64,000 bases of DNA, taken from NCBI GenBank assembly GCA_044221805.1, contig JBGAOK010000002.1, positions 62,001-126,000 of the forward strand, in the 5' to 3' direction. Positions 17,371 through 25,498 of this stretch are shown here, one piece after another; position 1 is the stretch's first letter, and each line of letters begins with the position of its first letter. A program made the position numbers and the translations under genes. The stretch is from Meridianimarinicoccus sp044221805. GTDB taxonomy: Bacteria; Pseudomonadota; Alphaproteobacteria; Rhodobacterales; Rhodobacteraceae. Under the pieces are notes generated by a model. It did no database searches and was not told the DNA's origin. It saw only the letters and a list, made by a program, of their open reading frames with translations.

Positions 17371-17796
17371 TCAGAGTTCCTCTTCCAGGGCGAAGACAAG
17401 GGCGAGGATCGCCCCCATCACCACGAGATAGACGCCGATGTCGAAGACCAGCACGGTGGACAACGCCAGCCCGCCCGCGGACTTGTCGCCAAGGATCAGC
17501 CATTGCCCGGTGAACAGCGGCGTGCCGAACAGCGCCGCCGACAGACCGGCCAGCAGCGCGATGCCCAGCCCGATGGCCGCCAGCGACCGCGGGTCGATCC
17601 GGAGCGCGGCGCGCGCCTCAACGGTGCCGCAGGCGATGGTGTACATCACGAAGCCGCTCGCGGCGATCAGCCCGCCGATGAAGCCGCCGCCGGGCGCGTT
17701 GTGCCCCCTGAGCAGCATGAAGACCGAGAAGACCAGCAGGATCGCCACGATCAGCTTGGCCCCCGCGGTCAGGATGATCGAGTTCATCGGCGTCAT
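17371..17796 (-). CDS. mrpB: MrpB/MnhB, antiporter subunit B
   Basis: The 141-residue product has four membrane helices and the signature FMLLRGHNAPGGGFIGGLIAASGFVMY, followed by KSAGGLALSTVLVFDIGVYLVVMGAI. It is subunit B of the Mrp complex. The ATG overlaps the mrpA stop by 4 bases, as expected for a coupled operon. Confidence 0.95.
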   Translation of the reverse strand: MTPMNSIILTAGAKLIVAILLVFSVFMLLRGHNAPGGGFIGGLIAASGFVMYTIACGTVEARAALRIDPRSLAAIGLGIALLAGLSAALFGTPLFTGQWLILGDKSAGGLALSTVLVFDIGVYLVVMGAILALVFALEEEL

Positions 17797-20063
17797 GGGC
17801 GGCTCCCGTCACGGCGCTGGCGCAGCAGGGCATAGGCGGCGAGTGACGCCACCGTGACCACCGAGATCTCGCCGAAGGTGTCGAAGGCGCGGAAGTCCAC
17901 CAGGATCACGTTGACCACGTTGCGGCCATGGGCCTCGGGATAGCTGGCCTTCTCGAAGAATTCGGTCAGCCGCATGTCGAGCGGCAGCGAAGTGGCGGCG
18001 AGCAGGATCAGCGTGACAAGGACGCCGATCGTTCCGGACAGCACCGCGTGGAACGGGCGGAGCCGGAACGCGACCTCGGGCATCACCGGCAGGCGCAGGG
18101 CGGCGACGGCGAACAGCACCACCACCAGCATCTCGACCAGCATCTGGGTGATGGCGAGGTCGGGCGCCCCGAACAGCAGGAAGACCAGCGCGACGCCGAT
18201 CCCCACCGAGCCGAGCCCGGCGATGGCGGCGATGCGCGAGCGGGTGACGATCGCCAGCCCGGTGCCCGACAGCGTCAGCAGGAACACCGCCACATGCTTG
18301 ATCTGGGCGTCCGACGTGGTGATCGGCCCGAAGTCGAGGCCGTGGACCAGCGCCGCCACCCCCAGCCCGAGGGCGATGGTGACGAAGACCGTTGTCAGGT
18401 AGCGGGTCAGGTCGCCGGGCTGGAGGATCGCCGTCACCCGACCGGCGAAGCCGATCACGCCATCCAGCAGCCGGTCCCAGCCGCGGTCGAAGCTGATCAG
18501 GCGCTTCGAGCGGTCCTCCAGCGCCTCGCGCAGGGCCCAGTGGCGCAGATAGACCGCGGTCCCGGCCGCAAAGGTCAGCAGGCTGAGCACCAGCGCGGTG
18601 TTGACCCCGGCCCAGAGGTGCAGCGTCTTGGCGGTGCCGGGCTGGCCGATGACCGCCGCGACCGCGGGGGTGACGATCGCCTCCTGCAGCCAGCCGGGCG
18701 CCAGGCCGAACCACAGCCCCAGCGCCCCCAGCACCACCGGGCCCGCCAGCATCTGCCAGGGCGCCTCGTGCAGCGGGCGATGCGGGTCGGGCATGTTGGC
18801 GGCCGAGCCCCAGAAGGGTTTCAGCGCGACGATGCCGGCGGCCGCGAACATCAGCGCCGAGGCGGCGAAGATGAAGCCGGTGAAGATGATCGACACGCCG
18901 CTGTCCAGCGCGCCCTTGTAGAGCAGTTCCTTCCCGATGAAGCCCAGGAAGGGCGGCAGGCCCGCCATCGACAGGGCGGCCAGGGCCGCGGCCAGCGCGG
19001 TGATCGGCATGGTGCGGACCAGCCCGCCCAGCCGCCGCGCGTCGCGGGTGCCGGTGGCATGGTCGACGCAGCCGATCACCAGGAACAGCGCGGCCTTGTA
19101 GAGCGAATGCACCACCAGAAAGGTCATCGCCGCGGTGACCGCATAGGGATTCGACGAGGCCAGGAACAGCACCAGCGCGCCAAGAGCCATCAGGGTGGTA
19201 TAGGCCAGCGTCTGCTTCAGGTCGGTCTGCTTGATGGCCACGACCGAGGCGAAGACGGTGGTCACGCCGCCGGCGATCAGCAGCGTCCAGAACCATGCCG
19301 GGGTGTCCGCAAGCGACGGCGCGAAGCGCGCCAGAAGATAGACCCCGCCCTTCACCATGGTCGCGGAATGCAGGTAGGCGCTGACCGGGGTAGGGGCCGC
19401 CATGGCATTCGGCAGCCAGAAATGGAACGGCACCTGCGCCGACTTGGTGAAGGCCCCGGCCAGGATCAGGACCAGGATCGGCAGATAGAGCGCGCTGTCG
19501 CGCAGCACGTCGCCCTGGGCGCGGATCGCCGACAACTCCATCGTGCCGGTGACCGAAGCGATGACCAGGAAGCCGGCCAGCATCGCCAGCCCGCCCGTCC
19601 CGGTGACCAGCAGCGCCTGGGTCGCGGCCCGGCGGCTTTCAGCCGAGGTATGGGTGAAGCCGATCAGCAGGTATGAGGTGAGCGTGGTCAGTTCCCAGAA
19701 CACGAACAGCCCGATCAGGTCGTCGGACAGCACCAGCCCCAGCATCGCCAGCATGAACAGCGTCAGATAGAGCGAGAACCGCCCGTGCTGGGGATGCCCG
19801 GCCATGTAGCTGGCAGCGAACAGCATCACCAGCACCCCGATGCCCGAGATCAGCAGCGCGAAGGTCAGGCTCAGCCCGTCGATCAGGAAGGTCAGCTCGA
19901 CCCCGAGCCCCGGAACCCATGGCCAGGCGAAGCGCAGACTTCCGCCGGCCCGGACCTCGGGCACCGCCTGAAGGAACAGGACGAACAGCGCCAACGCGAC
20001 CAGCGGCGGCAGCAGACCCGCGGGCGATCGCCAGGATGCCGGATTTGTTGACTCTTCTGCCAC
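17793..20063 (-). CDS. mrpA: MrpA/MnhA, large antiporter subunit A
   Basis: This 756-residue subunit of the complex I NuoL family has about 20 membrane helices. The core motifs are LFVFWELTTLTSYLLIGF and FTKSAQVPFHFWLPNAMAAPTPVSAYLHSATMVKGGVYLLARF, and a C-terminal DUF4040/MbhE-type extension ends in VDFRAFDTFGEISVVTVASLAAYAL. The start is a GTG at 20063; no better ATG gives an N-terminus before the first helix. It is the first gene of the operon, divergent from rfbC across a 213-base gap. The Mrp complex exchanges Na+ (or K+) for protons and supports pH and salt homeostasis. Confidence 0.95.
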   Translation of the reverse strand: MAEESTNPASWRSPAGLLPPLVALALFVLFLQAVPEVRAGGSLRFAWPWVPGLGVELTFLIDGLSLTFALLISGIGVLVMLFAASYMAGHPQHGRFSLYLTLFMLAMLGLVLSDDLIGLFVFWELTTLTSYLLIGFTHTSAESRRAATQALLVTGTGGLAMLAGFLVIASVTGTMELSAIRAQGDVLRDSALYLPILVLILAGAFTKSAQVPFHFWLPNAMAAPTPVSAYLHSATMVKGGVYLLARFAPSLADTPAWFWTLLIAGGVTTVFASVVAIKQTDLKQTLAYTTLMALGALVLFLASSNPYAVTAAMTFLVVHSLYKAALFLVIGCVDHATGTRDARRLGGLVRTMPITALAAALAALSMAGLPPFLGFIGKELLYKGALDSGVSIIFTGFIFAASALMFAAAGIVALKPFWGSAANMPDPHRPLHEAPWQMLAGPVVLGALGLWFGLAPGWLQEAIVTPAVAAVIGQPGTAKTLHLWAGVNTALVLSLLTFAAGTAVYLRHWALREALEDRSKRLISFDRGWDRLLDGVIGFAGRVTAILQPGDLTRYLTTVFVTIALGLGVAALVHGLDFGPITTSDAQIKHVAVFLLTLSGTGLAIVTRSRIAAIAGLGSVGIGVALVFLLFGAPDLAITQMLVEMLVVVLFAVAALRLPVMPEVAFRLRPFHAVLSGTIGVLVTLILLAATSLPLDMRLTEFFEKASYPEAHGRNVVNVILVDFRAFDTFGEISVVTVASLAAYALLRQRRDGSRP

Positions 20064-20240
20064 GGTTCGCCCTCTGCCCCGGCGGCCAGATTAACCGTCC
20101 CGGAGCGGATTGCCAGTGCCAAGGTCGGCGCGTGCCGGGTCATGGGGCCGCTGCCGCTACGGCATCGCTCGATACCGCCCCAGCGGCCCGCGGACGCTGC
20201 GTCCATTTTCCTGTGTGACGCGCCGGGCACGTCGGTTAGA

Positions 20241-20252
20241 ACACCCGGGTGT
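20241..20252. promoter_or_regulatory. Perfect 12-bp palindrome before rfbC
   Basis: ACACCCGGGTGT is a perfect inverted repeat ending 24 bases before the rfbC ATG, in the mrpA-rfbC divergent gap. It could be an operator or a small leader hairpin. No known regulator is assigned. The rest of the 213-base gap shows no clear promoter pair. Confidence 0.3.
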
Positions 20253-20276
20253 GCGGCCCGTTGTGGTAAGAGGGTA

Positions 20277-20843
20277 ATGGTGGAGATCGTAAAGACGGAA
20301 CTGCCCGGCGTCGTGATGCTGACGCCCAGACGGTTCGGTGATGCGCGCGGCTTCTTCTCGGAAGTCTACAACCGCAAGTCCTATGCCGGGCTCGGCATCG
20401 ATGTGGAATTCGTGCAGGACAACCATTCCCTGTCCCGCGAGGTCGGCGTGGTGCGCGGCCTGCACTTCCAGTCGCCGCCCCATGCCCAGGCCAAGCTGGT
20501 GCGGGTCGGCGCCGGCCGGGTGCGGGACGTGGCCGTGGACATCCGGCGCGGCTCTCCCACCTATGGCCGCTGGGTAGGGGTCGAACTCTCGGCCGAGGCC
20601 GGCAATCAGCTTTATATTCCGGTCGGCTTCCTGCACGGCTTCGCCGTGCTCGAACCCGACTCCGAACTGCTCTACAAGTGCTCGGACTTCTATGCGCCCG
20701 ATTGCGACGGCGCGGTCCGATTCGACGATCCCGAGATCGGCATCGACTGGGGCATCGACCCGGCAGCGGCCATCCTGTCCGACAAGGATGCCAAGGCGCC
20801 GCTCCTGAAGGATTTCGTCTCTCCGTTCGTCTATGAGGGCTGA
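20277..20843 (+). CDS. rfbC: dTDP-4-dehydrorhamnose 3,5-epimerase
   Basis: RfbC epimerises dTDP-4-keto-6-deoxyglucose at C3 and C5, the second-last step to dTDP-L-rhamnose. The 188-residue protein has the catalytic VVRGLHFQ (His) and the cupin segment QLYIPVGFLHGFAVLE. The frame is open further upstream to 20142; the ATG at 20277 gives the standard N-terminus. It starts the rfbCBDA operon; rfbB follows 3 bases after its stop. Rhamnose would be used for lipopolysaccharide or exopolysaccharide. Confidence 0.95.
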   Translation: MVEIVKTELPGVVMLTPRRFGDARGFFSEVYNRKSYAGLGIDVEFVQDNHSLSREVGVVRGLHFQSPPHAQAKLVRVGAGRVRDVAVDIRRGSPTYGRWVGVELSAEAGNQLYIPVGFLHGFAVLEPDSELLYKCSDFYAPDCDGAVRFDDPEIGIDWGIDPAAAILSDKDAKAPLLKDFVSPFVYEG

Positions 20844-20846
20844 GCC

Positions 20847-21911
20847 ATGAAGATTCTTGTCACCGGCGGCGCCGGGTTCATCGGCTCGGCCGTGGTGCGC
20901 CTTGCGGTGTCGCGCGGCCATGCGGTCGTGAACCTCGATGCGCTGACCTATGCCGCGTGCCTCGACAACGTCGCCTCGGTGGCGTCGAGCCCGCTTTATG
21001 CCTTTGAACACGCCGACATCCGCGATGCCGAGGCGCTGGCGCGCATCTTTGCCACCCACAAGCCCGACGCGGTGATGCACCTGGCTGCCGAAAGCCATGT
21101 TGACCGGTCGATCGACAGCCCCGGCGCCTTCATCGAGACCAATGTGAACGGGACCTTCCAGATGCTGCATGCCGCGCGCGCCTATTGGGAAGCGCAGGGC
21201 CGGCCCGAAGGCTTCCGCTTCCACCACATCTCGACCGACGAGGTGTTCGGCACCCTGGGCGAGACCGGCAAGTTCACCGAAGACACGCCCTATGCGCCGA
21301 ACTCGCCCTATTCGGCGTCGAAGGCGGCCTCCGACCATCTGGTCCGCGCCTGGCACGAGACCTATGGCCTGCCGGTGGTGCTGACCAACTGCTCGAACAA
21401 TTACGGGCCGTTCCACTTCCCCGAGAAGCTGATCCCGGTGGTGATCCTGAAGGCGCTGGCCAGCGAGCCGATCCCGGTCTACGGCAAGGGCGAGAACGTG
21501 CGCGACTGGCTTTATGTGGAAGACCACGCCGACGCGCTGCTGCTGGTGCTGGAAAAGGGCGAGCTGGGCCGCAGCTACAACGTCGGCGGCGAGAACGAGG
21601 CGAAGAACATCGACCTGGTGCGGACGATCTGTGCGATTCTCGACGTCAAGCACCCGGAGGGCGCCCCCCATGCCGATCTGATCACCTTCGTGACCGACCG
21701 GCCGGGCCATGACCTGCGCTATGCCATCGATCCCACAAGGATCCGCACCGAACTGGGTTGGCGGCCTTCGGTGACGGTCGAGCAGGGTCTGGAAAAGACC
21801 GTGCAATGGTTCCTCGACAATGAGCCCTGGTGGCGGGCGCTGCAGAACCGCGAAGGCGTCGGCAAGCGGCTGGGCACCGCGGCGCCCGCGCCCGCCGGGG
21901 CAAGCGCATGA
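20847..21911 (+). CDS. rfbB: dTDP-glucose 4,6-dehydratase
   Basis: The 354-residue product is an extended SDR enzyme that converts dTDP-glucose to dTDP-4-keto-6-deoxyglucose. Visible are the NAD-binding GGAGFIGSAVV at the N-terminus, the HISTDEVFG segment with the Asp-Glu catalytic pair, YSASKAASDHLV with the Tyr-x3-Lys, and NNYGPFHFPEKLIP. The stop overlaps the rfbD start. Confidence 0.96.
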   Translation: MKILVTGGAGFIGSAVVRLAVSRGHAVVNLDALTYAACLDNVASVASSPLYAFEHADIRDAEALARIFATHKPDAVMHLAAESHVDRSIDSPGAFIETNVNGTFQMLHAARAYWEAQGRPEGFRFHHISTDEVFGTLGETGKFTEDTPYAPNSPYSASKAASDHLVRAWHETYGLPVVLTNCSNNYGPFHFPEKLIPVVILKALASEPIPVYGKGENVRDWLYVEDHADALLLVLEKGELGRSYNVGGENEAKNIDLVRTICAILDVKHPEGAPHADLITFVTDRPGHDLRYAIDPTRIRTELGWRPSVTVEQGLEKTVQWFLDNEPWWRALQNREGVGKRLGTAAPAPAGASA

Positions 21912-22771
21912 AGGTTCTGGTCTTTGGCGGGACCGGGCAGGTCGCGCTGGAACTGGTGTGCCGCGCCGGACCGGTGACGATCGATCTGCGCGGCCGCGAT
22001 GTGGCGGATTTCACCGACCCCGATGCCTGTGCCGCGCTCGTCGAGGCCTCGGATGCCGACGCGGTGATCAACGCGGTCGCCTATACCGCGGTCGACGCCG
22101 CCGAGACCGACGAGGCGGTGGCCGAGATGGTGAACGCCGTCACCCCGGGCGCGCTGGCTGTCGCGGCGGCGACCAAGGGCGTGCCCTTCGTGCATATCTC
22201 GACCGACTATGTGTTCGACGGGTCGGGCACCGCGCCCTGGCCGGTGGACGCGCCCGTCGCGCCGCTGGGCGCCTATGGCCGCACCAAGCTGGCGGGCGAA
22301 CAGGCGGTGCGTGCCGCGCAGGGCTGCCACGGCATCCTGCGCACGTCCTGGGTGGTGTCGAGCCACGGCAAGAACTTCGTCAAGACCATGCTCAGGCTGG
22401 GCGCCGAGCGCGACCGGCTGACCATCGTCGCCGATCAGGTGGGCGGTCCGACCCCGGCCGCGGCCATCGCGGACGCCTGCCTGTCGATTGCGGCGCAGCT
22501 CGCGGCCGATCCGGCGAAATCCGGCACCTATCACTTCAGCGGCGCCCCCGATGTGAGTTGGGCGGATTTCGCCCGGGCGATCTTTGCCGAGGCGGGGCTG
22601 TCGCCCGAGGTGGTGGACATCCCCACTTCGGCCTATCCGACCCCGGCGCGGCGCCCGTTCAACTCGCGGCTCGATTGCGCCACCACGGAGGCGGTGTTCG
22701 GGATCGACCGGCCCGACTGGCGCGCGGGCCTGCGCGACATCCTCGACGATCTAGGAGTTCCGGCACGATGA
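21908..22771 (+). CDS. rfbD: dTDP-4-dehydrorhamnose reductase
   Basis: RfbD reduces dTDP-4-keto-L-rhamnose to dTDP-L-rhamnose with NAD(P)H. The 287-residue product has the Rossmann motif GGTGQVALEL, then AVAYTAVDAAETD, HISTDYVFDGSG and the catalytic YGRTKLAGE. The ATG at 21908 overlaps the rfbB stop, and the stop overlaps the rfbA start, so translation is coupled on both sides. Confidence 0.95.
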   Translation: MKVLVFGGTGQVALELVCRAGPVTIDLRGRDVADFTDPDACAALVEASDADAVINAVAYTAVDAAETDEAVAEMVNAVTPGALAVAAATKGVPFVHISTDYVFDGSGTAPWPVDAPVAPLGAYGRTKLAGEQAVRAAQGCHGILRTSWVVSSHGKNFVKTMLRLGAERDRLTIVADQVGGPTPAAAIADACLSIAAQLAADPAKSGTYHFSGAPDVSWADFARAIFAEAGLSPEVVDIPTSAYPTPARRPFNSRLDCATTEAVFGIDRPDWRAGLRDILDDLGVPAR

Positions 22772-23646
22772 CCACACGCAAGGGCATCATTCTCGCGGGC
22801 GGTTCGGGCACGCGGCTCTATCCGATCACCCGCGGCGTCTCGAAGCAGCTGCTGCCGATCTACGACAAACCGATGATCTATTTCCCGATCTCGGTGCTGA
22901 TGCTGGCCGGGATCCGCGAGATCGCGATGATCACAACCCCGGTCGATCAGGAGCAGTTCCAGCGTACCCTGGGCGACGGCAGCCAGTGGGGGGTACGGTT
23001 CGAATACATCGTGCAGCCCTCGCCGGACGGGCTGGCACAGGCCTATCTGCTGGCCGAGGATTTCCTGGCCGGGGCGCCGTCGGCCATGGTGCTGGGCGAC
23101 AACATCTTTTTCGGCCATGGCCTGCCCGATCTGCTGGCTGCCGCTGACGCCAAGCAGGTGGGCGGCACGGTGTTCGGCTATCGCGTGTCGGATCCCGAAC
23201 GCTATGGCGTGGTGAAGTTCGACGCGACCGGCAAGGCCGAGCAGATCATCGAGAAGCCCGCGGTGCCGCCGTCGAACTATGCGGTCACCGGGCTCTACTT
23301 CCTCGATGGCTCGGCGCCGGACCGGGCCCGGCAGGTCAAGCCGTCCGAGCGGGGCGAGCTCGAGATCACCACGCTTCTCGAGATGTACCTGCACGAGGGG
23401 CTGCTCAGCGTCGAGCGGATGGGCCGCGGCTATGCCTGGCTCGACACCGGCACCCATGGCAGCCTGCTGGACGCCGGGAACTTCGTGCGCACCCTGACCC
23501 TGCGCCAGGGCCAGCAGGTCGGCTGCCCCGAGGAGATCGCCTTCGTCAACGGCTGGATCGACCGCGACGCGTTGCGCGCGGCGGGCAAGGCCTACAGCAA
23601 GAACGAGTACGGCAAGTACCTGCTGGCGCTGGCCGACGGCCACTGA
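22768..23646 (+). CDS. rfbA: Glucose-1-phosphate thymidylyltransferase
   Basis: RfbA makes dTDP-glucose from dTTP and glucose-1-phosphate, the first step of the pathway, and is usually feedback-inhibited by dTDP-rhamnose. The 292-residue product shows the nucleotidyltransferase motif GGSGTRLYPIT, KQLLPIYDKPMIYFP, and the metal-binding GDNIFFGHGL. It is the last gene of rfbCBDA and is followed by a stem-loop. All four enzymes of the pathway are therefore present. Confidence 0.96.
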   Translation: MTTRKGIILAGGSGTRLYPITRGVSKQLLPIYDKPMIYFPISVLMLAGIREIAMITTPVDQEQFQRTLGDGSQWGVRFEYIVQPSPDGLAQAYLLAEDFLAGAPSAMVLGDNIFFGHGLPDLLAAADAKQVGGTVFGYRVSDPERYGVVKFDATGKAEQIIEKPAVPPSNYAVTGLYFLDGSAPDRARQVKPSERGELEITTLLEMYLHEGLLSVERMGRGYAWLDTGTHGSLLDAGNFVRTLTLRQGQQVGCPEEIAFVNGWIDRDALRAAGKAYSKNEYGKYLLALADGH

Positions 23647-23660
23647 GCCGCGCGCGCCGG

Positions 23661-23689
23661 GCCGCCGGCGGTCCTTCGGGGCCGGCGGC
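23661..23689. terminator. Stem-loop after rfbA
   Basis: GCCGCCGGC (23661-23669) pairs perfectly with GCCGGCGGC (23681-23689) over an 11-base loop that can form a further CC/GG pair. It begins 15 bases after the rfbA stop and lies between the convergent rfbA and fliP genes. There is no T-tract, as usual for intrinsic terminators in GC-rich alphaproteobacteria, so function is inferred from position. Confidence 0.5.
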
Positions 23690-23849
23690 GAAGCGGCCCG
23701 GCCCGCGTGCGACCAAACCGGGCAGCCCTGGAGCGGTCCGGCTCTCGCCTGCCTTGCCGGGCAGCTCGACGGATTCTCACGACGATTCGGGGGCCGCGGC
23801 GCGTGCCGGCGCCAGCCCGCCGGAGCCTTCGGAAAGACCGCCGGTTCCC

Positions 23850-24620
23850 CTAGAAATAGCTGCGCACCAGGGCGCTCGACACCAGGGTCCAGCCGTCGGC
23901 CACCACGAAGAAGGCCAGCTTGAACGGCAGCGACACCACGGCCGGCGGCACCATCATCATGCCCATCGCCATCAGGATCGCCGCCACCACCAGATCGATG
24001 ATCAGGAACGGCAGGTAGATCAGGAAGCCGATCTCGAAGGCGCGCGAGATCTCGGACAGCAGGAACGCGGGCACCAGAAGCGACAGCTCGGCCTCGGGCG
24101 CCAGAGCGGCGGCCGTGCCGTCGGGGCGGATCCGCAGGTCGGCCAGCGTGGCGAAGGTGCCGGAGTCGATCCGGTCCGCCATGAAGCCCCGGAACGGGGT
24201 CAGGGTCGCCGCAAAGGCGGCCTCGACCTCCATCTGCCCGTCGATCAGCGGCTTCACCCCTTCGGTCCAGGCCGCTTGGAATACCGGGTCCATCACGAAA
24301 TAGGTCAGGAACAGCGCGAGGCTGACGATCAGCATGTTCGGCGGCGCCTGCTGCAGGCCGATCGCCTGGCGCAGGATCGACAGCACCGTCACGATGAACG
24401 GAAAGCAGGTGACCATCACCGCCAGCGCCGGGACGAGGCTCAGCACCGTGACCAGCAGGAACAGCTGCACCGCGCGGCCCGACAGCGACCCGGGCTCGAG
24501 CAGGATCTCGCTCAGGGACTGCGCCGTGGCGCTGCCCGCAAGGAAACAGGCGGCCACCCCCAGGAGGACGGCGACGGCAGGAAGGCGGCCCGGGCGTGGA
24601 CCCGGCTCAGAGCCCGTCAT
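23850..24620 (-). CDS. fliP: FliP, flagellar export gate subunit
   Basis: FliP is the main inner-membrane subunit of the FliPQR export gate. The 256-residue product has a signal-like N-terminal helix, then PALAVMVTCFPFIVTVLSILRQAIGLQQAPPNM, and the family pattern FLLSEISRAFEIGFLIYLPFLIIDLVVAAILMAMGMMM-VPP. The ATG at 24620 is preferred; an in-frame ATG at 24632 is also possible. The start overlaps the end of fliN. It ends the - operon fliF-fliH-fliN-fliP. Confidence 0.95.
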   Translation of the reverse strand: MTGSEPGPRPGRLPAVAVLLGVAACFLAGSATAQSLSEILLEPGSLSGRAVQLFLLVTVLSLVPALAVMVTCFPFIVTVLSILRQAIGLQQAPPNMLIVSLALFLTYFVMDPVFQAAWTEGVKPLIDGQMEVEAAFAATLTPFRGFMADRIDSGTFATLADLRIRPDGTAAALAPEAELSLLVPAFLLSEISRAFEIGFLIYLPFLIIDLVVAAILMAMGMMMVPPAVVSLPFKLAFFVVADGWTLVSSALVRSYF

Positions 24621-24906
24621 GCCCGTTCGCAACCTCGGTCAGCCGGACCGCGAGCTGGCCGGCCTGGTCGCCGTCCAGTTCCTCGAGCTGGCCCCGGGCG
24701 ATCAGCCGGTCGCCCACATAGAGGTCGACCGGGTCGTCGATGGTCTTGTCCAGCGCCAGCACCGAATCGGGGGCCAGCGCCAGCAGATCCCGCACGGTGG
24801 GGCGAGCATGCCCGACGGTGACCCGGATCACGATCGGGACCCGGGTGAAGGGGTTGCCGCCCTGGTCGCCCAGGGCACCCGGCGCGCTGCCGGAAGGTCT
24901 ATCCAT
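24607..24906 (-). CDS. fliN: FliN, C-ring switch protein
   Basis: This 99-residue SpoA-domain protein (VPIVIRVTVGHARPTVRDLLALAPDSVLALDK, then VDLYVGDRLIARGQLEELDG) belongs to the cytoplasmic C ring that binds CheY-P and export chaperones. It overlaps fliH by 8 bases and fliP by a few bases. No fliM or fliG is in the window; they must lie elsewhere. Confidence 0.93.
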   Translation of the reverse strand: MDRPSGSAPGALGDQGGNPFTRVPIVIRVTVGHARPTVRDLLALAPDSVLALDKTIDDPVDLYVGDRLIARGQLEELDGDQAGQLAVRLTEVANGHDGL

Positions 24907-25498
24907 GGGCCTTCAGCCTTTCGTCGTTCAGATTGAAGAAATCGTCCACGGCCGATTCGATCCCGGCCAGCGCCGCGGTCAGGTCCACGGCCTGCTCGAT
25001 CTCGCCGGCCCGGATGAAGACCTGACCCTCGGCCAGGGTCGGTTCCTCGCGGATTTCAAGGGGAAAGCCGGGGCTGGAGGGCAACACCGCCTCGACCTCG
25101 GCCCGGCTCTGGGGCGAGACCAGCAGCAGCAGCGGCGCCGAAGCGGCGGTCCTGAGCAGCCCTTCGACCCGTTCGGCCACCAGCCCCGGCAGGGCGTGCT
25201 GCGCCACCGCGGGCAGCACGCGCGAGACGAACTGGCGCAGCAGCGGCTCGACCCCCTTCAGCACATGGGCGCGCGCCTCGTGGAAGGTGAAGGCGAGATC
25301 GGACAGGTTGTTGGCCAGATCGGCCGAGAGCTTCTGGTGCGACTCGGCCAACGCGCGCGAGGCATCGTCCCAGCCGGCGCGGTAGCCCTCCTCGAAGACG
25401 GCAAGGCGCTGTTCCTCGGGCAGGATTTCCGCCGGGGCGGCCGCGGCGCGGTGACGCGGCGGGCCGCCGAAATCCTCGAGCGCAAGGCGCCGTCCCAT
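24899..25498 (-). CDS. fliH: FliH-like export regulator
   Basis: The 199-residue product has an N-terminal coiled-coil region with EEQRLAVFEEGYRAGWDDASRA, which is the characteristic FliH segment. A C-terminal domain related to ATPase peripheral-stalk proteins follows (EPTLAEGQVFIRAGEIEQAVDL). FliH binds the export ATPase FliI and links it to the C ring. The ATG overlaps the fliF stop; a GTG three bases upstream is an alternative start. The sequence is divergent, so the name rests on motif plus the fliF-fliN context. Confidence 0.8.
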   Translation of the reverse strand: MGRRLALEDFGGPPRHRAAAAPAEILPEEQRLAVFEEGYRAGWDDASRALAESHQKLSADLANNLSDLAFTFHEARAHVLKGVEPLLRQFVSRVLPAVAQHALPGLVAERVEGLLRTAASAPLLLLVSPQSRAEVEAVLPSSPGFPLEIREEPTLAEGQVFIRAGEIEQAVDLTAALAGIESAVDDFFNLNDERLKAHG

